Shown piece after piece: positions 51,301 to 62,511 of a stretch of DNA of 64,000 nucleotides (positions are counted from its first letter, which is position 1; the number at the start of each line of letters is the position of its first letter). Origin of the DNA: Lates calcarifer (lineage: Eukaryota > Chordata > Actinopteri > Centropomidae). The DNA lies in the NCBI RefSeq assembly GCF_001640805.2, contig NC_066855.1:17326639-17390638 (forward strand), in the 5' to 3' direction. Made by a program: the position numbers and the translations under genes. The notes below the pieces were generated by a model. That model saw nothing but the letters and a program-made list of their open reading frames with translations, ran no database searches and was not told the origin of the DNA.

Positions 51301-54300
51301 GTTTTCAAGGATACCAAATCGGTCAGGTTAAACTTGTGTCTACAGTAATGCAGAAAACGTGGAATATTTCCAGTTGGAATGCTGTAGCCATAATATCATG
51401 AAGTCGTGGATTTAAATATTTCACGTAGTGGAAACATACTAAAGCCTCAGTACAGGGCTGGAAAATATATGATATGATAGTGTCACATGGTGGGGAAGCT
51501 CATGGTTTTACCAACATTAAAGCAAAAAAGGGGCACCAGTTGTGTAAGGCTGCTTGCCGTTTGATTTCAGAAGTAATGTCTCTCCAGCTGCTTTCTGAAT
51601 GGTTTCACTGAGAAACTGGGTAAAAAGGGAAAAATTGGCAAAGCTCATGCTTACTGACTGCATAATTTCTTCTTCTCTGATTTTTATAATTTTTTGCAAT
51701 CCATAAACAAGATCTGACTTTGTCTTTTTCCTGACTACAGTATGTAAATGATATTTTCTTTCTATCACTTTCCTTTCTGCAGGTTCAGGCAGACCCAGAC
51801 TAAGTCAAAGAAGGACAGTAAGCTGGACCTGTTTGGTTTTGAAGACACAGATACCCATCAGGAGGAGAACAGCACTGACAACACAGACAGCAGATCAAGT
51901 TACAAAATTAAATACTTTGGCTTTGACGACATGAGCGACAGTGATGGTGCTGATGATGACGAGATTGGTTCTAAAGAAAGGAGGAGGGCCAAGAGGGCTG
52001 CTGTCGCCAAGGCAACCCCAGTGATTGCCATGGAAGAAACACCGGTCCACGACCCCCCGGATCCCTTTGAGAGGCTGGAGAGTCGTGAAAGACCGGCACC
52101 CAAGGAGAACAAGAAGAACTCTGAGAGGCAGGAGAGCAGGATACGAGAAGGTTAATACACACCCCCACTCTCCTATGGAAAAATTTTGTTCATTGTTGGG
52201 TATTGTAGTCTAAAGAAACAGGAAGTAGGCTTTAGGGAGGTCTTGTCTGCTATAGTGAGTTAACTGTCTTAATGGCAGCAGTATAGATTTATCTGTAATG
52301 AAATCACAATTAACTTGTAGAAAGAAAATACTCTTCAGAACTCTCCTACAATGTTACAGTTGCTCATTTATTTTGCTCAGTCTGGAGGGGGAGCTTGTGT
52401 TTAGCTACTCATGGTATTGTCAATTAAATGATAAGGACCGACATTAACTGAAGTTATTTTAGTTCCTAAGGGGTTCATGTTACTATGTAATAAGTTTTCT
52501 GGTTAGTGGTTATGTCAGTTCAAAGTGGAGAACATAACAAAATAACAAAATACCTGTATTGCTACTCTCTGACACTAATGGTTCTCTAACCTTCTATTTC
52601 CTCCCTCTTTTTTACAAGCAAAACATTGACCAGCGGTGGAAAGCTCTGCCAATGTTAACTTTAGTTTTGCTTCTGTTTTTATCAAATCCTTTCTTGTGCT
52701 GAAGTTATTAACCAGGTAGCTCTTGCCCATCCCATCTTGTAAAAAAACCACTTTGCAATAGAAAGTCACTGTGGCGTCCAGTCTACACTCATGACATGAG
52801 AGGATGAAGAAGTAGCTTCTATTGGAAACTTTTGTCTTGTAAATGCAACAATGGCTGAAGCTTTTGGTAGATAAACAGCTGTTAGCTATGTAGTGATAAC
52901 GAAAAATGTACATATAATACCTTTAAGGGATAAATTCCACTTTGGCTGTTGTCTGGTTAATGTGCTACAACCTGATATCTGTGCTCTGCCACTCTGTTAC
53001 ATCACTTTGAGAACTGTATTTTATGTAGTACCCTAAGGTCAAGAGTTTAAAGGAAATATCATGTCAAACTTTAGGAGAATCTACCAGTTACTTTTATACA
53101 TAACAACATTTAAAAAAAAAGTGTACAAGTAAGTAGGCTACAACTGTTCAGACAGTTCAGACACTGTCACACAAATGTTAAGACATTCCATTTACATCAA
53201 TGCTCAACCCACGTCTGACTAGGTCCAAAGATTTGTGTTACTAGTATGACTAGCCTACATTTCTATCTTTAGATGAGACTAAAGATTGTTTTCTTTGTAT
53301 AAAGTTTATATGTACATATAAACACAAAGCGTACAAACCAGCGCTAACATACAGGACTTTGTTTCTACCTCCATACAAGAGTGCACCATGATCCCATCCT
53401 CCCCCACACACAGGACGTGATGCTCTAATAACACTGACAAAGCCTGTCTCCTCCTTTGTCTTGTCTGAGCTCATCCTCAGCAGCCAATCACTGCGTGAAG
53501 TATCAGAGTGTGGTGTTTATCTGGTCTGACCAAGGCCACAGGAGATACACTTCAAACCCTGACAACACAGCAGAACTTAATGATGACATACTCACTGTTG
53601 TTTCAGGTCATTTCTGTCTTAATCAGGATGTGATAAACAGTTAATGTTTTGCTCTTAAAGTCTCACTGATGGTGCCTGTGTGTTTTGCCTGCAGATGTCC
53701 TGGACTTCTCAGAGGATGGCCTCAGGGTTGTGGCTGGGGTTCCCAGGAGGCCGCCTCAGGGCAAACAAGCTGAGAAGAACCCAGACACCTTACGCAGGAT
53801 CTTCAGTGCACACAAGAAGGTCAGACACAACACCATGTTTACCTACATCACTGTGAAGCCAAATGAAGGCTGTGTTGGCTGATGGCTTCATATCACACCA
53901 TCTGCATCTGGTGCTTTGAAATGTCACTTGTTAGAATAGCTTGATCTGCTGTGTGTGTTGACCAGGAAGTGAAAGGATATGGACAGACAATCAGATCATT
54001 ATTCTGCTGAATATTGTCATATTTTACCATTTAATTTATATCAAATGAGCTATTTGTAAGTATGTTAGCATTAACAGCTGTTTACTTAGAGGAAACAATG
54101 CAAGTTCAGAATCAAACTTCATTCCTTGTCTCAATGAGCTGTTTTGTCTCAAGCTCCATCATTTCTTTTCTTCTACTGAAGTTATCATGCCTGTCTCATT
54201 ACACTGAAAATTACAGTGGTCATCTGTTTTAGGGAAATACTATGCCCTTTTTAAAATTTAAAAAGAGGAATATCTTTGATTGCAACCAGTGGGTTTGGTG

Positions 54301-57300
54301 CTGACAGGGTAGGGAAGTCAGACTTGGTTGGTTTTGGTTTTGGTTTTTGGATTTGTAGACTGTAAGAAAGTTATACAGTAACTCCATAGTAATCATTATG
54401 GCTTAATATTTCCCAGGTTTCATTTAAATCCCCTGTGTTTAGTTTTTAGATGAAATGCTGAAATACAAAGGCTAGATTTGATAAAGACCTAAAACTTAAG
54501 CTTGGACTTCTGACTGAAGCTGTGTTTTACTTTTGACATATAAAGATAAAATAAATGCATATATGGGTCATTTCATCCATGTGAATTGAAATATTTCACT
54601 CCCCAATTGTAAAACCTTACCTCGCTACATTTCAAAAAGGGATCTGCAGGTACCTGTGGGGATGGGACAGTCCACCTACACCCAGCATGACTTAGTTGTG
54701 TGTGTGTGTGTGTGTGTGGGCAGAACAGAGAAGAGTTCAGTTCTGGTTTATTCATGGCTGGATAAGGGGATGGATTAAGTCGACTTTGAACATCTTTCTG
54801 GATATCAGACTATTGATTTCATAAGTGCTCTGTTTCTTTTTATAGCAGAGACAGATCAATGTCATCAATTATACCAGCGGAAATGGAAGACTTGTGTAAC
54901 ACATATTTACTGTATATGAATTGTCAGCGTTTCATACTTGAGGCTATATTTAGCTCTTACGTAAAACTTTCTGCAGTTCAGGCTTTGCATCAGGTGAAAA
55001 AGCTGGATTGAACCGATGATTTGATTTCACTCTTGTTATGCTGTAGGAGTATTGTTAATTAGACCCAGTGCAATTTCTATAGTTTGCCGAGTTTGTCTTA
55101 ACAAGTTCCACAAGGCCTCTCTTCATCACAGCTGCTTGTTAAACATGTTCTTTTTAGTTCGCAGCATTTTAACTTTGTTGGGGAAAAGTGATGCAGGTTT
55201 GTAGTTGTAATTAGTAAGACTTAATTTCTGAATTTAAATTAGTTTTGTTGGGGGGTGGGGATCAGGATTATGTGGAACATAGTCATTTAGACACATGAGT
55301 CACTGCCTCTGGGGTTTGCTTTAGAGTTTGTTGTAATAGATTTCTACATTGGAAAGAAAATAATCATTTTGTGAAGCAATGCTCTTTGAATTAGAGGGTT
55401 TTCATAGAATCACATTAACAACTTCAGGCCAACTCATATCTACAATGGTAACTGAAAGTCTGATAATTAACCAAAATTCTACAAAAAGTAAACATCATTA
55501 AATACGCTGTGCAAGTATATTTTGTAATTTAATTCCTTCAGACAGAATGTCATTTATAGCTTAACCCTTTAATGCAACCAAAAGTGCTACATCAAATCAC
55601 AGCTAACCCAAATCAACAACCAATGAGAAAGTGTAGCTAGAAAGTCACACACTTGACCAAGGCACATTTCAGACAGAGCTGTCTGTTGTACTGCTAAAGC
55701 CAGTAAATAAGTAAAAAACAATCTGCAGATGGAATTATAAAACAAAAGTCACAAGAGATGCATATTTTCACCCTGATTTTCAATTTTAGCGAGCAACTGT
55801 AGCTTAAAAATGCTGCATATGTTACATAAATGACCTACTCAGTCATAATCCATGATTTTGTGCTGCTGTTCAGTTCAAAGAATTAATAACATCCCTGCAG
55901 TGAAGATGGAGAATCTTGCGCCCAGTTCAACTAATTTCATTTAATGACATTGACAAAGAAACTGTATTTAATGTGAGACAGTCATGGCTGATATTCCATC
56001 TTCTTTATAGGATCAGTATTGGTTATGATACTGATCTGGCCTATTGGATTGTTGCATCTAATGGATGTCAGATACAAAATATGAGGAGTTTGCTGTGTGC
56101 TGTCACCTCGAGTTCACTGCAGTTATTTTGCACTTATTTCAGCCAATGTAGCTAAAAGAACACAAGGAAAGGTCTTTTTGATCCCTCAAATAGAAAAACA
56201 TTCTATTCAACAGTCTAAAACAGCATTTTGTCTGAAGTAGCATGTGATTCATGGTCTCCTTGTTGCATGGTCAGAAACTTTTGCAGAGGCAGAGATAACT
56301 TTGTTGTGAAGTTCTCTCTCAGCACCTGCCGGGAACTTTTGAATTGCCAAAGTAAGTTAGTTAATTTCCTCTGTGTCTGCCCATTGCAGACCAGCAGTGA
56401 TAGTATGAGCAGCCACATCGCCCATAGGAGCGTAATAATGTACTTAATGTACTCTCTCGTGTTCTCCAGTTTCATGCCCTGACTCTTATAATAACTTTCC
56501 TCCCTCTCTGTTGAGTAATGTATTCTCCCTGTCTCCATCACTTCCTCTTGACCACTCCGTCTCCACTTTTTACCTCCCCGAATAATGCTCTCTACCTCGT
56601 CCTCCTCCCTGTGTGTTCTATTATAGTTTCTGTCTCTCTCTAACACAATACATCCTGGCTTTCTTTCTCCAACCTCAGTTAACATAATTGAGAGTGAGAG
56701 TTGAGTTGAGCTCATTATAAAAACAATAGCCCCTGGAAGTGACCAGCCTCTGGAGGAGTCGTCAAAACTCTGCCTCAATTACAGTAAACAGTGAGTCCGT
56801 GGCGTTGGCGGAGTTGGAGTGCTGTTAGGTTATTGCGCCAAGGATGCTGGGAGATATTAGATGTTACCATAACGACAGCATGTAGACGAACTCATCCATA
56901 TTTAAGAGATGGAGTTGGGTTTATTTGGGGAAAGTTTTTATGGGATGAGCAGTTACATCCATAACAATGACTCTCTCCAGAGTTCCACTTTGGTTCTTTT
57001 CACTGTTGTACTATTACAGTTTTTTTTTAATAGTACAACAACCATGAAAAGATAAAAGATAGATTTTTATATTCATATTGATGCATATGGTTATAGATAC
57101 ATTTCAGTTAATGAAAAAGTTCTGCTGTTTGTCACCTAGCCCTATGTAGAACACTACTAATCTATTTTCATCAGAACTAGGGGAAATGATGCGCGTGTCT
57201 ACACCCCTTTTTTGTTTTGCAGTTGTGTTTACTTGCCAATAGAAACAGAAAAATGATTGGCCAATCTAAGCCCTCTGATTACTAACTGAACAAAATCAGG

Positions 57301-58077
57301 TCTGTAGGGGCAATATTCCCCCTGTTATTTCTCCTTGCTTCCTGTGCTTGCATGACAGATTTGCACTTCCAGAAAATTTAAGGACTTGCAAGTGACAGAA
57401 TGGTCACATAGTATTGCAGCATAGGCCAAGATATCCTGATGATTTTTTTGGTCCGTGGTGTAGTGCAACCTCCAAAAAACTGGATCCTACAACTTCCACA
57501 ATGCAACCTCATTGTGTCTTTTCATCAGACTCTTCCTGCCTGATCGATGTGCACATTTTTTCCACATCCCCAGTTTATAACATAGACTCTCTGTTAAATG
57601 TTTCTCCAAGCATCATTTCTCCAACATTACACAGACAACATCATTATAGCATCATCAGTAAGTTTAGAAAAGTCTCCATAAGCTACAAAACCCCTTACAG
57701 AACTGCTTTTAAAGATGCAAACAGCAAGTTTTTCAAGCATTAATAAAAATGAAAAGAATGAACACAAAAAAGAACCAACTCAGCACTACTATTGCCTTCT
57801 TATATATTTTTTAACATCAAGATTTTTTTTCATATATTGATCATTTTGTGCATTATGGTCCTGATAGTCCTTGGTTCGAAACACAATCTGTTTTTCTTTT
57901 TCCACACAACAGTGTAACTAAAAGCTGTTGATAAATAATTGGATTGATTCAGTAATGGAATGGGAAATGATTTAAGTAATTTCACTGCCCATTCCTAAGC
58001 TTGTGCTGTCAGCTGTGACTAATGAGAAAGCAGTTTTTTGTTAATGTATACCCTGCAATGCCAAAACACTGCATCTT

Positions 58078-58123
<46 letters not shown>

Positions 58124-61100
58124 GTTTTCTTGGGGTTTTTTTGTCTGGCCACAGCAGGAACACAGCCACACTCGCCCACCTTCTTCCCTCACTCTCATCT
58201 CTCCTATGCTGCTTAGCGACATGTGGGCGGGGCGGGTGGGGTAGGTGTCCGTCTGTGTCATTCAGATTACTGTGGAAGGCTTTAATTCGGTGTGTTGATG
58301 TTCCAGCACAGCAGAGCTCATCCCCAAGCTCCCCTTTTGTCTCAGCTTATTAACCCTGCAGTGCACTACCCCCAAAGTCCCCCCCACACCTCCCTCAATG
58401 TTCTGCTCTACAGCCAGCTCTCTCTTTCTTCCCTCATTTCTTTCTCTCTGTCCTGTCCTTCCCTCATCCTCTCTTTTGTTTTTCATTATGAAAGCCCCAG
58501 CAACCACCAACCACAGGTTTGGCAAAAATATATAGAAAAGACAGGAGTCGAGCCAAGGATGAAAGGATGAGGGTGGATGGTAGTGTGGGAGGGTGTATGT
58601 GCTATCGTTCTAAGTGTGTGTGTGTGTATCCTGCTGTTTGATCAGTGCTGGCTGACTCCCACCAGTTTAATGTGCATCTAGTTATTCTGTTTTCCCTGCT
58701 CTTTGTGCTTTCTTTGACCTCTTCTCTCTCTTTTCACTTTTTGCTCTCCCCGTTTCTATCTATATCCCCATTTCTGTCTCTGATCATCTGTGCACTTCTC
58801 ATTCTTGTCATGTGAAATTACTGTAGTGTGAGGTTATGAAATGAGATGTTTTTTTTTTTTACCTGCAGAAGCATTATTATTATTGTTATTATTATTACTT
58901 AATTTGTTTATTCATGCAGAAATCTCTTGAGACGACGTTTATTGTGCACAGGAGCAAAGAGACCTCTCAAAATGTTTTATCAAAAGGGACACACACTCAC
59001 GTAGAGGTAAAACTGAAAAGGACACTTTATTGAAGAGGGTTTTTTTTTCAAAGTGAACAACAGGCATGATGTCTCCTCACTTTTAGGGATAGTGGTGTGC
59101 GTGGAGCACTGTAGGATACTGCAAATAAAAGCCTCTGTTCCAGAGACATGGAGTGCAACACCATTGTCTCCTACGCTTAAATGATAACGATAAACAGTTT
59201 CTATGTGGTTAAAAAAACAGGAACTACATAGAATTCATGTGAAGCAACATTTCATCCTCACATTTTAATTGAATTCCCTATTAAAGGTATGTTATTTCCT
59301 TGGAAAACAAGAAAACCAAAACAAGATTTTGGTGTGCCTTACTTGATACATTTACACGTCTATTTCCAGCTTCAGAAATGTTTATTTGTTTGTGTGTGTG
59401 TGTGTGTGTTCATGTTACAGTCTCCCACCAAAGCAGTGTATAATGCCAGACACTGGACGTTGGAAAGTGAAGAGGAGCCCCCTCCACCTTTCTTCTCACG
59501 ATCACAGACCGCTCCTGTAAATATATATGCACACACTTTCACTTAAAAATGTATCATGATCAAAAATATGAATCTGGCATCTGGCATTTGATTTTGGGTA
59601 GTACCAAAAAAGTATTGCAACCTGAAATTTTTTTTTTTTACCCATTTCACATCAACTCTCCTCCATCTTTCTAGGCGACAGTTTCAGCTGGTGGGTCCAG
59701 TAAGGAGCCCTCTGATACTCAGAAGGATGATGGTGTTTTCAAGGCACCTCCTCCTCCTCCCAAGGTCACCAAGTGTGTCACGGTCCCCACAGATCCATAC
59801 CAGGACACCGTCACCACACTCAAATGCCGCAAAGAGCACAAGGAGGTACATAAAAAAAGTTCACTTGTTCTGAATCCGTACAACCATTCTATAGTAAAGA
59901 TGTAAAAATATTTAAAGACCTATTCTGGTTCCTGTGTTTTCCAGCTGTATACAGTAGTCCAACATGTAAAGCACTTCAACGACGTGGTGGAGTTTGGAGA
60001 GAACCAGGAGTTTACTGATGACTTTGAGTACTTGGCTACTGGTCTGAAGAGTGGACAACCTCTCAACACACGGTGCCTTAGGTATGAACCCGCCATGGAC
60101 CCTGTCAATGCACTGCTGCTGTGGTCAACTTCTGGCTGTCTTAGCTTACTTAACATTGCTCTCTAAAGTACTTCAACAAAACCTAAATATGTTAAGATGC
60201 TCTTTTCACCTTTTGCTCATCCCAAGTGTTTCTGTGTATCGTATCTCCAGTGTGATCAGCCTGGCTACACGCTGTGCCATGCCCAGCTTTAGGATGCACC
60301 TTAGAGCAAGAGGGAAGGTGGCTCAGGTCTTCAAAACACTCAACGATGCCCCGCAACACCCGGTAAGGATCAGACACATCAAGCACACCAGCAGTTCACT
60401 CTGCTCCAGATGGAAACTGCAAAAATGACATTAAACAAGAACATTAATAATGTCAGTCTCGGAATAATCATGACTGTTGTCATGCAGTTATTCCTACAGC
60501 TCTCCAGCCCACTTGTGTGTTTCTTTAAAATGGACAGAAGACATGTAGAATGACAGGAGTTCTAGGGAATTTTTAGGCTGTCTGTGGTCAACTGACAGTT
60601 GTTTATGAAGGCTTACACAAATTGGAGCCAGATTAATTGGCCTACAGTTGAGGTAAATTCAGTGCAGAAGCCTCAAGTTTTTCCCATTATATATACACCT
60701 ACCCAGGTTTTTGAATAAAAGATCTGTAATGCTCGGCGTGGGAGAAATTATTCTTGATCAGCAGGGGCGTAATTATACTGACATAAAGTGACAGTATTCT
60801 GAAAATTCAAACTGCTTTTGAAATGGAAGCTTGTGGAAGTGTATATGTTGAGTTTGTTGGTTTAAGACAATGAATTTTCAAAGTGGTATTCTTTTGTAAA
60901 TAATTTGAGTCTTTCTTTCACCTCTACAGAACCTGGCTCTGTGCACTGGCCTCTCTGATGTACATTCTGAGTAGAGACCGCTTGAACATGGATTTGGATC
61001 GGTCTTGTCTGGATCTGATGATTCGGCTGCTGGAGCTGGACCAGGACCAGGGAGGTGGGGCTGTTGCAGACTCTACCGCTCAGTTCAGCGCCAGGGAAAT

Positions 61101-62511
61101 TGCTAAGATGAAGGAGAAAATCAGGAAACTCTGTGACACCGTACACAACAAGCATCTGGACCTACAGAACATAACGGTACAGAAACCTGATAATTGGTCC
61201 CTGTTTGATTTAAAAGTTAAAGGCTGCTGAGTTTTATTTTTTCCGTGAATATTCATCACACTGCATCTGGTTTGTTCTTGGGTGGAAAAACCTTGAAACA
61301 GCAATAAGACTGTTAAATCTCTCCACCGAAACGTCTGACTAATGATATTCTTTTAGCAGCTCTTCAGTCTGTGTGACTCATAGCCACCCACATGTGTCAA
61401 GATATTTCCAGGAGCTCCACTGGAGCTGAAGATCTTTTGTGATCTAAAACATCTAAAGTAAAATCAAGTTTTTGGTGACAGTCTTTCACGATCAGAGAGG
61501 GAAGGTGTAAACCAGAACCTACAGCCTAACGAAACAGACCAGAATGCACTGCAGTTGTGCATTCACAATACATCACAATATAACCTACATGTGTAATCAG
61601 TGCACACTGACATGTTACCTGTTTAATAGTGTGAATTGATTCTTCAGTGGAAGTGCATGCTGACTGTCAACTGATTGTACTCCTCTCTCCCTGTAGACGG
61701 GTCATTTAGCCATGGAGACGTTACTGTCCCTGACTTCAAAGCGAGCAGGAGACTGGTTTAAAGAGGAACTCCGGCTACTTGGCGGACTGGACCACATAGT
61801 AGATAAAGGTTAAATATATTATAAAGAAGTTGTGTTGACTCACAATTACTGATACTGATATATCTGGTTTCTGATTGTGTCCCCCCTGTTTTTATTTCTG
61901 TCTCCACAGTGAAAGAGTGTGTTGATAACTTAAATCAGGAAGATGAAGAGGAGAAGCTGGTGTCGTCTCTGTGGGGAGCTGAGAGGTGTTTACGGGTGCT
62001 GGAGAGTGTAAGTATGGGACAGACTAGAGAGCTTTGGGAAAACCTGAAAAATAAACCTGACAGGGCTGCATCTAAATCTAGATTTTTGAGTCCTGGGTCA
62101 AGTCACACTTTATATTTTCAACTCTGGATAAATAAACAAACAACTCACACACCTGCAGATTTGGAGTCAAATCATCTTTAAGAGCCATCATGATAAAAAA
62201 AAAATCCTCTAAGACAATAATAGAAGATACCTTTAAAAGTAATGTTGCTGCTTATTTGCCGTGAAATCTAAATGTGTATTTCCTGTCGATAAGTTAAAGT
62301 TTCAAAACTAATGTACATTGTGTGCAAGTAAAATGCCCAAAAATAGTAAAATACACCTTAAAAATTAAAACTACCCTGTGCAAAAAAGCTGTTCATATCT
62401 TACTCTGTTTGTGTATGTGTGTGTACACCTACAGGTCACAGTCCACAACCCAGAGAACCAGAGCTACTTGATCGCTTATAAAGATTCATCACTCATTGTC
62501 TCCTCTGCAAA
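44819..62511 (+). CDS. wapl: WAPL cohesin release factor, 5' and central part
   Basis: Nuclear protein that opens the cohesin ring with PDS5, releasing it from chromatin (known). Coding exons: 44819-45302, 50173-50923, 51783-52150, 53695-53819, 59421-59516, 59675-59845, 59945-60081, 60251-60362, 60930-61176, 61697-61808, 61910-62007 and 62435-62511. All are GT-AG with matching phases except for one extra base inside 60930-61176. About 925 residues are encoded (human 1190). It begins [14 protein letters not shown], the conserved N-terminus with the YSR PDS5-binding motif. Three FGF motifs are present: [19 protein letters not shown] and [10 protein letters not shown], known cohesin/PDS5 contacts. 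A low-complexity Ser-rich middle follows, with [12 protein letters not shown]. The WAPL domain starts near KDDGVFKAP and includes [16 protein letters not shown] and [10 protein letters not shown]. The remaining exons lie beyond the right edge. The a/b paralogue was not determined. Confidence 0.95.
45303..50172 (+). other. WAPL intron 2
   Basis: 4.87 kb, AT-rich. No exon with family similarity, RNA gene or clear mobile element was seen. Confidence 0.65.
50173..50923 (+). CDS. wapl: WAPL exon 3
   Basis: 751 bp, Ser-rich and of low complexity, but with conserved islands [11 protein letters not shown] and [12 protein letters not shown]...CNVTIQD. Acceptor CCATAG, donor GTAGGA, ending in phase 2. 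Confidence 0.95.
50924..51782 (+). other. WAPL intron 3
   Basis: AT-rich, nothing supported within. Confidence 0.7.
51783..52150 (+). CDS. wapl: WAPL exon 4 (second and third FGF motifs)
   Basis: 368 bp encoding [20 protein letters not shown], then [20 protein letters not shown] and a charged KR/E-rich tail. Donor GTTAAT is weaker than average. Confidence 0.94.
52151..53694 (+). other. WAPL intron 4
   Basis: AT-rich, no supported feature. Confidence 0.7.
53695..53819 (+). CDS. wapl: WAPL exon 5
   Basis: 125 bp, [14 protein letters not shown]...[14 protein letters not shown]. Acceptor CTGCAG, donor GTCAGA, phase 0 out. Confidence 0.93.
53820..59420 (+). other. WAPL intron 5
   Basis: 5.6 kb. 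Holds (GT)n at 54695-54718, a (CT)n(GT)n array at 58078-58122, pyrimidine-rich text around 58370-58490 and an unexplained minus-strand open frame at 56215-56778. No further exon of WAPL was found. Confidence 0.65.
58078..58122. repeat. Compound (CT)n(GT)n microsatellite
   Basis: About 9 CT units followed by 13 GT units in WAPL intron 5. Confidence 0.94.
59421..59516 (+). CDS. wapl: WAPL exon 6
   Basis: 32 codons, [20 protein letters not shown] then [12 protein letters not shown]; the [12 protein letters not shown] stretch is strongly conserved. Acceptor TTACAG, donor GTAAAT. Confidence 0.95.
59675..59845 (+). CDS. wapl: WAPL exon 7
   Basis: 57 codons including [15 protein letters not shown] and [17 protein letters not shown], the entry to the WAPL domain. 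Acceptor TCTAG, donor GTACAT. Confidence 0.95.
59945..60081 (+). CDS. wapl: WAPL exon 8
   Basis: 137 bp, [20 protein letters not shown] then [20 protein letters not shown] and NTRCL, ending phase 2 at GTATGA. Confidence 0.95.
60251..60362 (+). CDS. wapl: WAPL exon 9
   Basis: 112 bp, [20 protein letters not shown] then [17 protein letters not shown]. Donor GTAAGG, phase 0 out. Confidence 0.95.
60363..60929 (+). other. WAPL intron 9
   Basis: AT-rich, nothing supported within. Confidence 0.7.
60930..61176 (+). CDS. wapl: WAPL exon 10, with an apparent one-base insertion
   Basis: Splice sites (CTACAG acceptor, GTACAG donor) and neighbouring phases both require a length divisible by three, but the exon is 247 bp. 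The entering frame reads NLALCT and then runs into TAG at 60972-60974. From about 60949 the conserved protein continues in the next frame: [17 protein letters not shown] and onward to KHLDLQNIT. The extra base is most simply one of the two G residues at 60948-60949. The exon is otherwise well conserved, so an assembly or sequencing error, or a recent allele, is more likely than old decay. Confidence 0.88.
61177..61696 (+). other. WAPL intron 10
   Basis: Nothing supported within. Confidence 0.7.
61697..61808 (+). CDS. wapl: WAPL exon 11
   Basis: 112 bp, [20 protein letters not shown] then [17 protein letters not shown]. Acceptor CTGTAG, donor GTTAAA. Confidence 0.95.
61910..62007 (+). CDS. 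wapl: WAPL exon 12
   Basis: 98 bp, [20 protein letters not shown] then [12 protein letters not shown]. Donor GTAAGT. Confidence 0.95.
62435..62511 (+). CDS. wapl: WAPL exon 13
   Basis: 77 bp, [20 protein letters not shown] then IVSSA plus two bases of a Lys codon. Donor GTGAGT. The next family segment (ALQHCEELI-type) is not seen before the window ends. Confidence 0.94.
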
